Assembly (NCBI GenBank): GCA_944321895.1 | Contig: CALUNA010000013.1 | Location: 29,032 to 93,031, forward strand | Direction: 5' to 3' | Source of the DNA: an uncultured Bacteroidales bacterium | GTDB lineage: Bacteria; Bacteroidota; Bacteroidia; Bacteroidales; Paludibacteraceae | DNA: 64,000 nucleotides | Translations under genes and position numbers: made by a program | In this document: positions 15,901-23,710 of the stretch, one piece after another | Layout: every line of letters begins with the position of its first letter | How positions within the stretch are numbered: position 1 is the stretch's first letter | The notes under the pieces: generated by a model | Seen by the model: the letters and a program-made list of their open reading frames with translations, nothing else | Databases searched by the model: none | What the model was told of the DNA's origin: nothing

Positions 15901-17154
15901 ATGACTAAACGGAGACAATTATTGCAGATAATAGAAAACACACAGGGGAAACGGCATGGGCGTATTCTGGTATTGACGGGAGCAAGGCAGGTAGGAAAAA
16001 CAACTTTAGTAAAACTTGCATTGCCGGACTATAGCTATCTCTCCATAGAAGACCCTGTCATGAGGCCTGCGTATGCGCGTTTGTCGGCAGCGCAGTGGTA
16101 TTCTTTATATCCGCAAGCCATTTTGGATGAGGTGCAAAAAGAGCCACAACTGATAGAAAGCATAAAGGCAACTTTTGATCAATACAATGATGTCCGTTTT
16201 GCACTTCTGGGATCGAGCCAGTTGTTGCTGTTGGAAAAGGTTAAAGAAACATTGGCCGGGCGATGTATCATCTATGAAATGTTTCCATTGACCTTACCGG
16301 AATTGCAGACCTCTTCATGGGAAGCACAACTTTATCAGTCTTATTGGCAGCAATTGCTGCTTGAACCTTCCGTATGTCCGGATTTTTATCCGAGTTTTGC
16401 ATTTGATAACAGGATGGCAGAAAAGCAGGTGGCTTGGCAGCACTACTTGCGATATGGAGGCTATCCGGCATTGGTGGCTGAGCAAATGACGGATGAAGAC
16501 AGGTTCGAATGGCTTGCCAATTATGTTCGCACTTATCTGGAGCGGGATATCCGTGATCTGGCTTCGTTCCGTGATTTGGAACCATTTATAAAAATGCAAC
16601 ATGCTACAGCTTTGCACACGGCCAAGGTATTGAATGCATCCAATATGGCTAAGGATATCGGGGTTTCGCCCAAAACAGTGTTGCGCTATCTGGAATATTT
16701 GAGGATAAGCTATCAGACAATTATTTTGCCTTCATGGGAACGTAATCCGACCAAACGCTTGGTGAAGGCACCTAAAATTCATTATCTGGATAATGGGGTG
16801 TTGCAGGCAGTATTGCAGAAAAGAGGAGGAATAACAGGCGAAGAGTTTGAAAGCCTGGTCGTTGCAGAGCTATACAAACAGGCCAAAAACATGCAGGCAA
16901 ATGTTTCTTTTCATCATTTGCGTACGCATGATGGCAAAGAAGTGGATTTGTTGGTGGAATTGCCAGCCGGCTATTTTGCCTTTGAGATAAAACGGACGGA
17001 GCATGTTTCCCAAATTGATGCACGCCATCTGATGGACTTGGACCAGATATTGGACAAACCTTTGTTGCAAGGATTTGTCTTGTCAAACGACTGGGGTACG
17101 CATCGTTTTTCGGATAAAATCCAGGCCGTGAATGTTATAATGTTTTTGGGTTGA
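15901..17154 (+). CDS. AAA-family ATPase with DUF4143 domain
   Basis: This 417-residue protein has the P-loop LTGARQVGKTTLVKLAL at about residue 25, a Walker B-like QAILDEVQKEP and a sensor region FALLGSSQLLLLEKVKE. A C-terminal DUF4143 domain follows, containing an HTH-like segment (NASNMAKDIGVSPKTVLRYLEYL) and an EVDLLVE...FEIKRTE stretch that resembles a degenerate PD-(D/E)XK nuclease core. These ATPases are common and mobile in Bacteroidales, and their cellular role is not established. ATG 15901 is preferred over an in-frame GTG at 15892. It is unrelated to sugar chemistry and sits between two copies of the WbsX 5' end, so it looks like an inserted passenger. Confidence 0.85.
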   Translation: MTKRRQLLQIIENTQGKRHGRILVLTGARQVGKTTLVKLALPDYSYLSIEDPVMRPAYARLSAAQWYSLYPQAILDEVQKEPQLIESIKATFDQYNDVRFALLGSSQLLLLEKVKETLAGRCIIYEMFPLTLPELQTSSWEAQLYQSYWQQLLLEPSVCPDFYPSFAFDNRMAEKQVAWQHYLRYGGYPALVAEQMTDEDRFEWLANYVRTYLERDIRDLASFRDLEPFIKMQHATALHTAKVLNASNMAKDIGVSPKTVLRYLEYLRISYQTIILPSWERNPTKRLVKAPKIHYLDNGVLQAVLQKRGGITGEEFESLVVAELYKQAKNMQANVSFHHLRTHDGKEVDLLVELPAGYFAFEIKRTEHVSQIDARHLMDLDQILDKPLLQGFVLSNDWGTHRFSDKIQAVNVIMFLG

Positions 17155-17175
17155 TAAATTAAATTTGTAATTTTG
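17146..17175 (+). promoter_or_regulatory. candidate promoter of the WbsX gene
   Basis: TTG at 17146-17148, 19 bases, then TAATTTTG at 17168-17175. It overlaps the stop of the ATPase gene. It may restart transcription of the capsule operon after the passenger gene. The degenerate upstream copy near 15172 has lost the final G of the -7 element. Confidence 0.55.
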
Positions 17176-17201
17176 CACGTATTTCTAACAAAAGTAATAA
17201 A

Positions 17202-18281
17202 ATGGAACAAAAAAATAAAAAAGCACGTGTAATAGCCTTTTATTTGCCTCAATTTCATCCGATACCTGAGAATGACAAATGGTGGGGAAAAGGATTTACG
17301 GAATGGACAAACGTGGCAAAAGCTAAGCCTTTGTTTCGAGGCCATTACCAACCGCGAATACCTGCTGATTTGGGATTTTATGATTTGCGTCTTCCGGAGG
17401 TGCGTGAAGCACAAGCTCAGTTGGCACGAGAAGCAGGTATTGATGCTTTTTGTTATTGGCATTATTGGTTTGGAAATGGCAAACAACTGATGGAAAGGCC
17501 TTTGCAAGATGTGATAAGAATGAAACAGCCAGATTTCCCTTTCTGTTTGGGGTGGGCTAATCATACCTGGTATAAGAAGCAATGGAATAGCCAAGTTTCT
17601 AGGTTTTCTCAGGAGAAATTGATAGAGCAGACTTATCCTGGCATAAGTGATATTGATGAACATTTTTATAAAATGCTGCCAACCTTTTTAGATAATAGAT
17701 ATTTTAGATTGCATGGTAAATTAGTTTTTTTGATATATGATCCATTTTCAATTCCATATTTGGAGCGATTCATGGAGAGGTGGCAAGAATTAGCACAGAT
17801 AAATGGCTTACCTGGTTTTTATTTTATTGCCCAAGTTGATGCTAAAACTATCAGTACCGAGGTGAATAAATTATTTGATGCCGTTAATTATGATTGCATT
17901 AGAAATTTGTTTAATAATTCACGTATTAGACGTTTAATAGCTTATACTATCAAAAGACCTATAGTAAAACCATATAAATCATTACTAAGAAAGTATGATT
18001 TGTCAGTAATTAAATCGAATCGTGTTTATCCTACAATTTATCCGAATTGGGATGTGTCGCCACGTATTGGCTATATTGCATCTGTACTTCATAAATCTAC
18101 TCCACAATTATTTGAACAACATGTAAATCAGATTATAAGTACATTAGTTGATAAACCTAATGATGATAAAGTTATCTTTTTGAAGTCATGGAATGAATGG
18201 GCCGAGGGTAATTATATGGAGCCAGATTTGAAGTTTGGAAAAGAATATATTTATGCATTACGGAGGGCGATATATGAATGA
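17202..18281 (+). CDS. WbsX-family (glycoside hydrolase 99-like) polysaccharide protein
   Basis: This 359-residue protein starts with [20 protein letters not shown] and [17 protein letters not shown]. It continues with AGIDAFCYWHYWF, LGWANHTWYKK and the late FLKSWNEWAEGNYMEPD. These are the signature blocks of the WbsX/GH99-like family found in O-antigen and capsule loci, usually annotated as a glycosyltransferase or TIM-barrel hydrolase-like protein; the true reaction is not settled. It is full length, unlike the broken relative at 15205. Its 3' end overlaps the next acyltransferase gene by 8 bases. Confidence 0.85.
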   Translation: MEQKNKKARVIAFYLPQFHPIPENDKWWGKGFTEWTNVAKAKPLFRGHYQPRIPADLGFYDLRLPEVREAQAQLAREAGIDAFCYWHYWFGNGKQLMERPLQDVIRMKQPDFPFCLGWANHTWYKKQWNSQVSRFSQEKLIEQTYPGISDIDEHFYKMLPTFLDNRYFRLHGKLVFLIYDPFSIPYLERFMERWQELAQINGLPGFYFIAQVDAKTISTEVNKLFDAVNYDCIRNLFNNSRIRRLIAYTIKRPIVKPYKSLLRKYDLSVIKSNRVYPTIYPNWDVSPRIGYIASVLHKSTPQLFEQHVNQIISTLVDKPNDDKVIFLKSWNEWAEGNYMEPDLKFGKEYIYALRRAIYE

Positions 18282-18816
18282 GTACGCTAAATCGTTTTTG
18301 TTAAGTTTATTTAATTTTTGTATTTCTTTTGTAATGTGGCTACATATATGGCCATTAAGAAAACTTTTTTTGAAATGTTTTTGTGGAAGATGGGATAAAG
18401 GTGCAGTTTGTTTACGTAACGTGGATTTAAGAAAGCCGCTTAATGTTTATGTTGGAAAAAATACGATAATAAATAAAAGAGTTCTTTTGGATGGAAGAGG
18501 GGGAAAATTGTGTATTGGAAATAATGTTGACATTGCTCAGGATGTTAATATCTGGACATTGGAACATGATGTTAACGATCCGCAGCATATTTCTGTAGGT
18601 GCTGATGTGGTAATTGATGATTATGTTTGGATAGGTGCAAGATCTACTATAATGCCTGGAGTGAAAATTGGTAAAGGTGCTGTTGTTGGAACATGTGCTC
18701 TGGTAACCAAAGATGTTCCACCGTTAGCTATTGTGGGAGGAATTCCTGCTAAAATTATTGGTCAAAGAAAAAATGCATTAACCTATAATTTAAGATATAT
18801 TCCTTGGTTCCAATGA
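18274..18816 (+). CDS. left-handed beta-helix acetyltransferase (WcaF-like)
   Basis: This 180-residue protein begins with a short hydrophobic segment. Hexapeptide repeats follow: VYVGKNTIINKRVLL, LCIGNNVDIAQDVNI, DYVWIGARSTIMPGVKIGKG and IVGGIPAKIIGQ. The TLEHDVND block carries the probable catalytic His, as in WcaF/WcaB-type acetyltransferases. The start at 18274 is preceded by a purine-rich GGAGGG at 18262-18267, unusual in this phylum, and it removes the upstream extension that would overlap WbsX. It overlaps the next glycosyltransferase by 4 bases. Confidence 0.87.
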   Translation: MNEYAKSFLLSLFNFCISFVMWLHIWPLRKLFLKCFCGRWDKGAVCLRNVDLRKPLNVYVGKNTIINKRVLLDGRGGKLCIGNNVDIAQDVNIWTLEHDVNDPQHISVGADVVIDDYVWIGARSTIMPGVKIGKGAVVGTCALVTKDVPPLAIVGGIPAKIIGQRKNALTYNLRYIPWFQ

Positions 18817-19946
18817 AACTGTTGTATATTGATCCTCAATCATATTCAAATTTAGCATTGTATGATTATAATTTGCTAAAGAATTTACCGCGTGAAACTG
18901 AAATTATTTTCTGTGGAAGTTCTTTGTATAATCAATCAATACCTAAAAATGTGAAGTTTATTCCTGTATTTCGTTACAATAAACTTCAAAATAATCTATT
19001 GAAACTATTTAGCTATTGGATCTCTTTAATTAGACTATTTGTATTGGTTTGTAGAGAGAAGCCTAACGTTGTGCATATACAATGGATTCGCTGTTTCTTT
19101 TTGGATTATTTGTTTCTTAAATTACTCAAATGTAAGGGCATTAAAGTAGTTTATACGGCTCATAATGTTCTTCCGCATAATTCCGAAAATAAATATAAAA
19201 ATCAGTTTAATAAGTATTATCATAGATTAGATGCCATTATTGTTCATTCCTTGGCTTCTAAGAATGAAATGATTGATTTGTTTAATATCGAAGAATCTAA
19301 GATTCATGTTATTAGACATGGTGTGTTGAGCTATCCAGTACCACAAGAGAAGATACAGATGCGTACTGAACAGTTGAAAAAGGAGATTGGGATTAGAGAT
19401 CAGATTGTTTTTGCTGTAATTGGTTCAATGAGTTTCTATAAAGGGTGTGATCTAATTGTTGATTTATGGAAAAATAATACATTACTACAGGATGATGATA
19501 AGTATAAGTTGTTGATTGTAGGGAGAAATCAAGGGATAGATTTTTCAGATATAAAACACACTAAAAATGTTCATATAGTTGATGCCTATGTTGATGATGA
19601 GTCTCTTTTAGCATACATGTCATTGACGGATGTATTATTACTTCCTTATCGTAAAATTTCTCAGAGTGGTGTTTTACTAACAGCACTTGCAAACGGAGTT
19701 CCTTTTGTTGTTTCTAATGCTGGTGGGATTTCAGAGCCTCTTTCAGTAGCTGATGTGGGCTGGAACATAGGAGATGCTTCGATTGAGAATTTGCAGAATT
19801 GTATAATTAATTTAATCGCTAATTTTGAAGAGATAAAACAGAAAAGGAATAACAATGAAGGGTGGAATAAAGTACGGCGTCTATATAATTGGGAAAATAT
19901 AGCTTTAGATACGTATAGTTTATATTTATCTCTCGGTGATTGTTGA
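18813..19946 (+). CDS. family 4 glycosyltransferase
   Basis: This 377-residue GT-B protein has the N-terminal half VVHIQWIRCFFLDYLF...KVVYTAHNVLPHN, typical of transferases that act on lipid-linked sugars. The C-terminal half has FAVIGSMSFYKGCDLI, KLLIVGRNQG, VDAYVDDESLLAYMSLTDVLLLPYR and the acceptor-site loop GVPFVVSNAGG. The start at 18813 gives an ATGA overlap with the acyltransferase. Donor sugar unknown. It is very AT-rich, like its neighbours. Confidence 0.87.
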   Translation: MKLLYIDPQSYSNLALYDYNLLKNLPRETEIIFCGSSLYNQSIPKNVKFIPVFRYNKLQNNLLKLFSYWISLIRLFVLVCREKPNVVHIQWIRCFFLDYLFLKLLKCKGIKVVYTAHNVLPHNSENKYKNQFNKYYHRLDAIIVHSLASKNEMIDLFNIEESKIHVIRHGVLSYPVPQEKIQMRTEQLKKEIGIRDQIVFAVIGSMSFYKGCDLIVDLWKNNTLLQDDDKYKLLIVGRNQGIDFSDIKHTKNVHIVDAYVDDESLLAYMSLTDVLLLPYRKISQSGVLLTALANGVPFVVSNAGGISEPLSVADVGWNIGDASIENLQNCIINLIANFEEIKQKRNNNEGWNKVRRLYNWENIALDTYSLYLSLGDC

Positions 19947-20024
19947 AAATGTTATGGTGTTCTCTTGGAAATACTCTCTTTTTGATTGAATAAAAAAAGT
20001 ATTTAAAACTGTTGTTTGCTTTAT

Positions 20025-21050
20025 ATGAGAAATGCAAGTTTTTTGACGATAGTATGTCCTGTTTATAATGAGCAGAAATATATTGAACAATGTATTGAAT
20101 CCATATTGGTTCAGGATTTCCCCAGAGAAAATCTGGAGGTTTTGTTTGTAGATGGCATGAGCAGTGATGAAACAAGGCAAATAATAAGTTCATATATTGA
20201 TAAATATTCTTTTATACGTATGTTGGACAATCCTGAACGAATTGTGCCGTATGCTATGAATATTGGTATTATGGAGGCTAAAGGAGATGTCATTATGCGT
20301 TTAGATGCTCATGCGATATATCCTTCTAATTATTTTTCTACTTTGGTAGATGCTTTATATAAGTTGAATGCAGATAATGTTGGGGCTATATGTAGAACAT
20401 TGCCAGCTCGTGAGACTCCAAAATGTAAAGCAATTGCCATTGCAATGAGTAGTGCATTTGGAGTAGGCAACTCTTATTTTAGAATAGGTACTGAAAAGGT
20501 TATGGAAGTTGATACAGTTCCTTTTGGATGTTATAGAAAGAATGTGTTTGAGGAAATAGGAATGTATGATGTAGAATTAGTGAGAAATCAAGATGATGAA
20601 CTTAATGCACGATTAATTAAGCATGGAGGGAAAATCTATTTGCTGCCTAATTTGGTTATTGATTATTATGCCCGTGACACTTTCTGTAAAACGTGGAAGA
20701 TGTTTTATCAATATGGTTTATATAAACCGTTGGTCAATAGGAAGCTAGGTTCACCTGCCACATTTAGACAATTTGTACCATTGCTATTTGTTGTTGGTGT
20801 GATTGTTGGGGGCGGTATGTCGTTTGTTAATATTTGGTTGTTGTATGCATATTGTTTTGTTTTATTATTGTATGTGATGTTGGGCGTTTTTATTGGTGTA
20901 AGGGCTAATAAAAAAGTCCATGATTGGAGGTTGGTGTTTATATTGCCTGTTGCTTTTGGAATTATACATTTTGCATATGGTATAGGGCATTTATGTGGAA
21001 TATATAAAGTTGTCTTTCGTAAATCTTTTAATGTAAGTTCAAATAGATGA
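20025..21050 (+). CDS. family 2 glycosyltransferase with C-terminal membrane anchor
   Basis: This 341-residue GT-A transferase has TIVCPVYNEQKYIEQCIESI at the start, VLFVDGMSSDETRQII, GDVIMRLDAHAIYP (Asp-x-His in the metal-binding position) and LVRNQDDELNARL as the acceptor-site block. Two or three hydrophobic segments after residue 245 anchor it in the membrane, as in ExoA-like succinoglycan transferases. It is 78 bases from the previous gene; that gap holds a weak A/T stem and no convincing terminator. Its stop overlaps the next start by 4 bases. Confidence 0.88.
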   Translation: MRNASFLTIVCPVYNEQKYIEQCIESILVQDFPRENLEVLFVDGMSSDETRQIISSYIDKYSFIRMLDNPERIVPYAMNIGIMEAKGDVIMRLDAHAIYPSNYFSTLVDALYKLNADNVGAICRTLPARETPKCKAIAIAMSSAFGVGNSYFRIGTEKVMEVDTVPFGCYRKNVFEEIGMYDVELVRNQDDELNARLIKHGGKIYLLPNLVIDYYARDTFCKTWKMFYQYGLYKPLVNRKLGSPATFRQFVPLLFVVGVIVGGGMSFVNIWLLYAYCFVLLLYVMLGVFIGVRANKKVHDWRLVFILPVAFGIIHFAYGIGHLCGIYKVVFRKSFNVSSNR

Positions 21051-22261
21051 GTTATATGAAAAAAATTCTCTTTTCGCCTCCTGATATAACAAATCAGGAA
21101 GTTGAGGAAGTCGCAGATGCACTTCGCTCAGGTTGGATAACAACAGGACCTCGGACAAAAAAATTTGAAAATCTGATAGCAGAATATTGCCATACGGAAA
21201 AAGCGGTTTGTTTGAATTCTGCAACAGCGTGCATGGAGTTGATTCTTCGTGTGTTAGGGGTAGGTCCAGGTGATGAAGTGATTGTCCCTGCTTATACCTA
21301 TACCGCTACTGCAAGTGTAGTGGCTCATGTGGGGGCTACAATCGTAATGATAGATACGGCACCCAATTCTTATGAAATGGACTATCAAGCTGTAGCTGCT
21401 AAAATAACAGAACGCACAAAGGTTATTATGCCAGTGGATTTAGCAGGTGTAATCTGTGATTATAAGGTTTTGTATGAAATTGTTGAGGCTAAACGAGCTT
21501 TATTTAAACCTAATAATGGTATACAGGAAGTATTTGGCCGTGTAATAATTTTGGCAGATGCCGCTCATGCTTTTGGCGCTCAACAGAATGGTCGGATGTG
21601 TGGTGAGATAGCTGATTTTACTTCATTTTCTTTTCATGCGGTAAAAAATCTGACGACTGCAGAGGGGGGGGCATTAACTTGGAGAAACATCAAAGGTATA
21701 GATAACGAATGGCTATATAAACAATTCCAATTACTTTCATTGCATGGTCAAAGCAAAGATGCATTAGCCAAAACTCAGTTGGGCGCATGGGAATATGACA
21801 TCGTTTCTCCTGCTTACAAATGCAATATGACCGATATTATGGCTTCTATTGGTTTAGTCCAGTTAAGTCGCTATGCCAATATATTGGATAGAAGAAGGGA
21901 GATAATTGAGAAATATAACACTGCCTTTTCCAAGTTGAATATACAGGTTTTGGAACATTTTAGCGATAACCATGCCTCAAGCGGTCATTTATATTTGGTA
22001 CGTATGTTAGGAAAGGATGTCGCGTATAGGAATGATGTTATTTTAAAAATGGCTGAACAAGGAATTGCATGCAATGTACATTATAAACCTTTACCCATGA
22101 TGACTGCGTATAAACAATTGGGGTTTGATATTAAGGATTATCCTAATGCATATTGTATGTATCAGAACGAAATCACATTGCCGCTGCATACGTGTTTGTC
22201 AGATGATGATATTGAATATGTTATAAAACATTTTATTGACATTGTTTCCTTGCAGAAGTAA
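21047..22261 (+). CDS. DegT/DnrJ/EryC1/StrS-family sugar aminotransferase
   Basis: This 404-residue PLP enzyme has WITTGPRTKKFENLIAEYC, LNSATACMELILRVLGVGPG, VIVPAYTYTATASVV and ILADAAHAFGA. The PLP lysine is Lys200 in FSFHAVKNLTTAEGGAL. The family transaminates 4-keto (or 3-keto) nucleotide sugars with glutamate. With rfbB upstream and two acyltransferases in the locus, an N-acylated amino-deoxy sugar is a plausible product, but substrate choice is inference. Some members of this family flavour PEP-type sugars, and nothing here excludes that. MKKIL at 21056 is an alternative start. Confidence 0.88.
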   Translation: MSYMKKILFSPPDITNQEVEEVADALRSGWITTGPRTKKFENLIAEYCHTEKAVCLNSATACMELILRVLGVGPGDEVIVPAYTYTATASVVAHVGATIVMIDTAPNSYEMDYQAVAAKITERTKVIMPVDLAGVICDYKVLYEIVEAKRALFKPNNGIQEVFGRVIILADAAHAFGAQQNGRMCGEIADFTSFSFHAVKNLTTAEGGALTWRNIKGIDNEWLYKQFQLLSLHGQSKDALAKTQLGAWEYDIVSPAYKCNMTDIMASIGLVQLSRYANILDRRREIIEKYNTAFSKLNIQVLEHFSDNHASSGHLYLVRMLGKDVAYRNDVILKMAEQGIACNVHYKPLPMMTAYKQLGFDIKDYPNAYCMYQNEITLPLHTCLSDDDIEYVIKHFIDIVSLQK

Positions 22262-22271
22262 TGGGATAATT

Positions 22272-22862
22272 ATGACAAGATTTTGTGATATCCTTTTTAG
22301 TTTTATTGGTCTTTTGTGTTTAAGTCCGCTATTCCTTGTGTTGGCAATATGGATAAAAATAGATTCATCTGGTCCCGTCTTTTATAAACAAAGTCGTGTG
22401 GGACGTGATAATAAAGATTTTATGCTTTATAAATTTCGTTCCATGCGGATTGGGGCAGACAAATATGGTCTGATTACTGTTGGAGGGAGAGATCCACGTG
22501 TGACTCGGTCTGGGTATTTTATTCGTAAATATAAGTTGGATGAATTGCCACAATTAATCAACGTTTTAAAGGGAGATATGAGTCTGGTTGGACCTCGCCC
22601 GGAAGTCCGGAAATATGTAGATATGTATACAGAAGAACAACGTAAAGTTTTGTCCGTACGTCCAGGGATAACAGATTATGCATCAATAAAATATGTGGAT
22701 GAAAATGTTTTATTGGAAAATTCGGCTGACCCAGAGAAGACTTATATAGAAAATGTGATGCCTGATAAATTGCAATATAATATGTTATATATAGAACATG
22801 CTACGTTATCTGAATATTTCAAAATCATTTTTTTGACGATTGGCAAAGTTCTAAGGCATTAG
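22272..22862 (+). CDS. initiating phosphoglycosyl transferase (PglC-like sugar transferase)
   Basis: This 196-residue monotopic enzyme transfers a sugar-1-phosphate to undecaprenyl phosphate to start repeat-unit assembly. A single N-terminal re-entrant hydrophobic segment ([20 protein letters not shown]) is followed by [19 protein letters not shown], the catalytic Asp-Glu pair in [25 protein letters not shown] context (split across loops), and VGPRPE...RPGITDYA. The length matches the small PglC/WcaJ-core class without the large N-terminal domain. It is the last intact gene of the locus, a common place for it. Confidence 0.92.
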   Translation: MTRFCDILFSFIGLLCLSPLFLVLAIWIKIDSSGPVFYKQSRVGRDNKDFMLYKFRSMRIGADKYGLITVGGRDPRVTRSGYFIRKYKLDELPQLINVLKGDMSLVGPRPEVRKYVDMYTEEQRKVLSVRPGITDYASIKYVDENVLLENSADPEKTYIENVMPDKLQYNMLYIEHATLSEYFKIIFLTIGKVLRH

Positions 22863-22863
22863 A

Positions 22864-22941
22864 AATATTATCTATGGTCCATGCGTTACCGAGGACGATG
22901 TCCGTTATATCGTTGCTGAAATCCGGAAACAGCTGTTGTGA
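22864..22941 (+). pseudogene. 3' remnant of a sugar aminotransferase gene
   Basis: A 25-codon plus-strand stretch reads IIYGPCVTEDDVRYIVAEI and ends RKQLL, stop at 22939-22941. It lines up with the C terminus of the intact aminotransferase at 21047 (CLSDDDIEYVIKHF) and with the general C-terminal pattern of the DegT/PglE family. There is no start and no upstream body. The likely explanation is that the gene that once followed the initiating transferase was lost when the locus was exchanged. Confidence 0.5.
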
Positions 22942-22978
22942 TTGCAGTTGTCCGGTGGCCGGTGTGTGCTGATGCCGT

Positions 22979-23710
22979 TTATCGGATTGGTTTTTCGGCG
23001 AGAAAATTTTCAGCATCTTGTATTGTGCTGATTTTCCCGACGTCCAGCATGCGGTAGTCGGCAGGTATGTATGCGCGGATGTTGTGCGTCGCGCAGCATT
23101 TCAGATACAAGTCTATCATGGAGAATTTGGGAGGCATGTCTTTCATGCAGTCGAAGATGTCGGGTGAAATGACTTGTATACCAGAAAAAGCGAGCGCATG
23201 CAGTCCGCTTGTATTCAATCCCTGCGGTTTTGTTTCTCCGGTTTGTATGTTCTGCCATCCTTGAAGCCGGTTCTCCTGATCGAAAAGCAGGTAGCGTGCT
23301 GTCTGGCGTTGGCTGACAACAACGGTAGCCAGGCTGTTTTCCATGTGTGCGGCCATGACGGCTTTCAGGTCCAGATTGGACAAGATATCCACATTGTGTG
23401 CCAGAAAAGGCTCATCGGTGAAAAAACGATGGGCCTTGAGCAGTCCTCCGCCGGTTTCGAGCAACATGTCGCGCTCGTCGGAAATGTCTATGTGGAGGCC
23501 AAAGTTGTCCTGTTGTTTCAGGAAACCGATAATCTGTTCTGGGAAATGGTGTACGTTAATGACCAGTTCGTTAAAACCGGATGCTTTCAGTTTCAGAATC
23601 AGGTGTTCAAGCAACGGCTTGCCTTGAACGGGTACCAGGGCCTTGGGAATCCGGTCGGTGAGGGGTTTGAGTCGTGTGCCTAATCCGGCTGCAAAGATCA
23701 TTGCTTTCAT
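22979..23710 (-). CDS. MurU-like nucleotidyltransferase (sugar-1-phosphate uridylyltransferase)
   Basis: This 243-residue protein opens with the nucleotide-binding motif MIFAAGLGTRLKPLTDRIPKA and then LVPVQGKPLLEHLI. Later features are VINVHHFPEQI, SDERDMLLETGGGL, FLAHNVDILSN and a C-terminal MIDLYLK block. This is the short nucleotidyltransferase form seen in MurU, which makes UDP-MurNAc from MurNAc-1-phosphate. The next gene upstream is a kinase of the AmgK type, the known MurU partner, and the two overlap by 4 bases. Together they suggest a cell-wall amino-sugar recycling bypass. Substrate identity is inferred from the pairing. Confidence 0.75.
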   Translation of the reverse strand: MKAMIFAAGLGTRLKPLTDRIPKALVPVQGKPLLEHLILKLKASGFNELVINVHHFPEQIIGFLKQQDNFGLHIDISDERDMLLETGGGLLKAHRFFTDEPFLAHNVDILSNLDLKAVMAAHMENSLATVVVSQRQTARYLLFDQENRLQGWQNIQTGETKPQGLNTSGLHALAFSGIQVISPDIFDCMKDMPPKFSMIDLYLKCCATHNIRAYIPADYRMLDVGKISTIQDAENFLAEKPIR

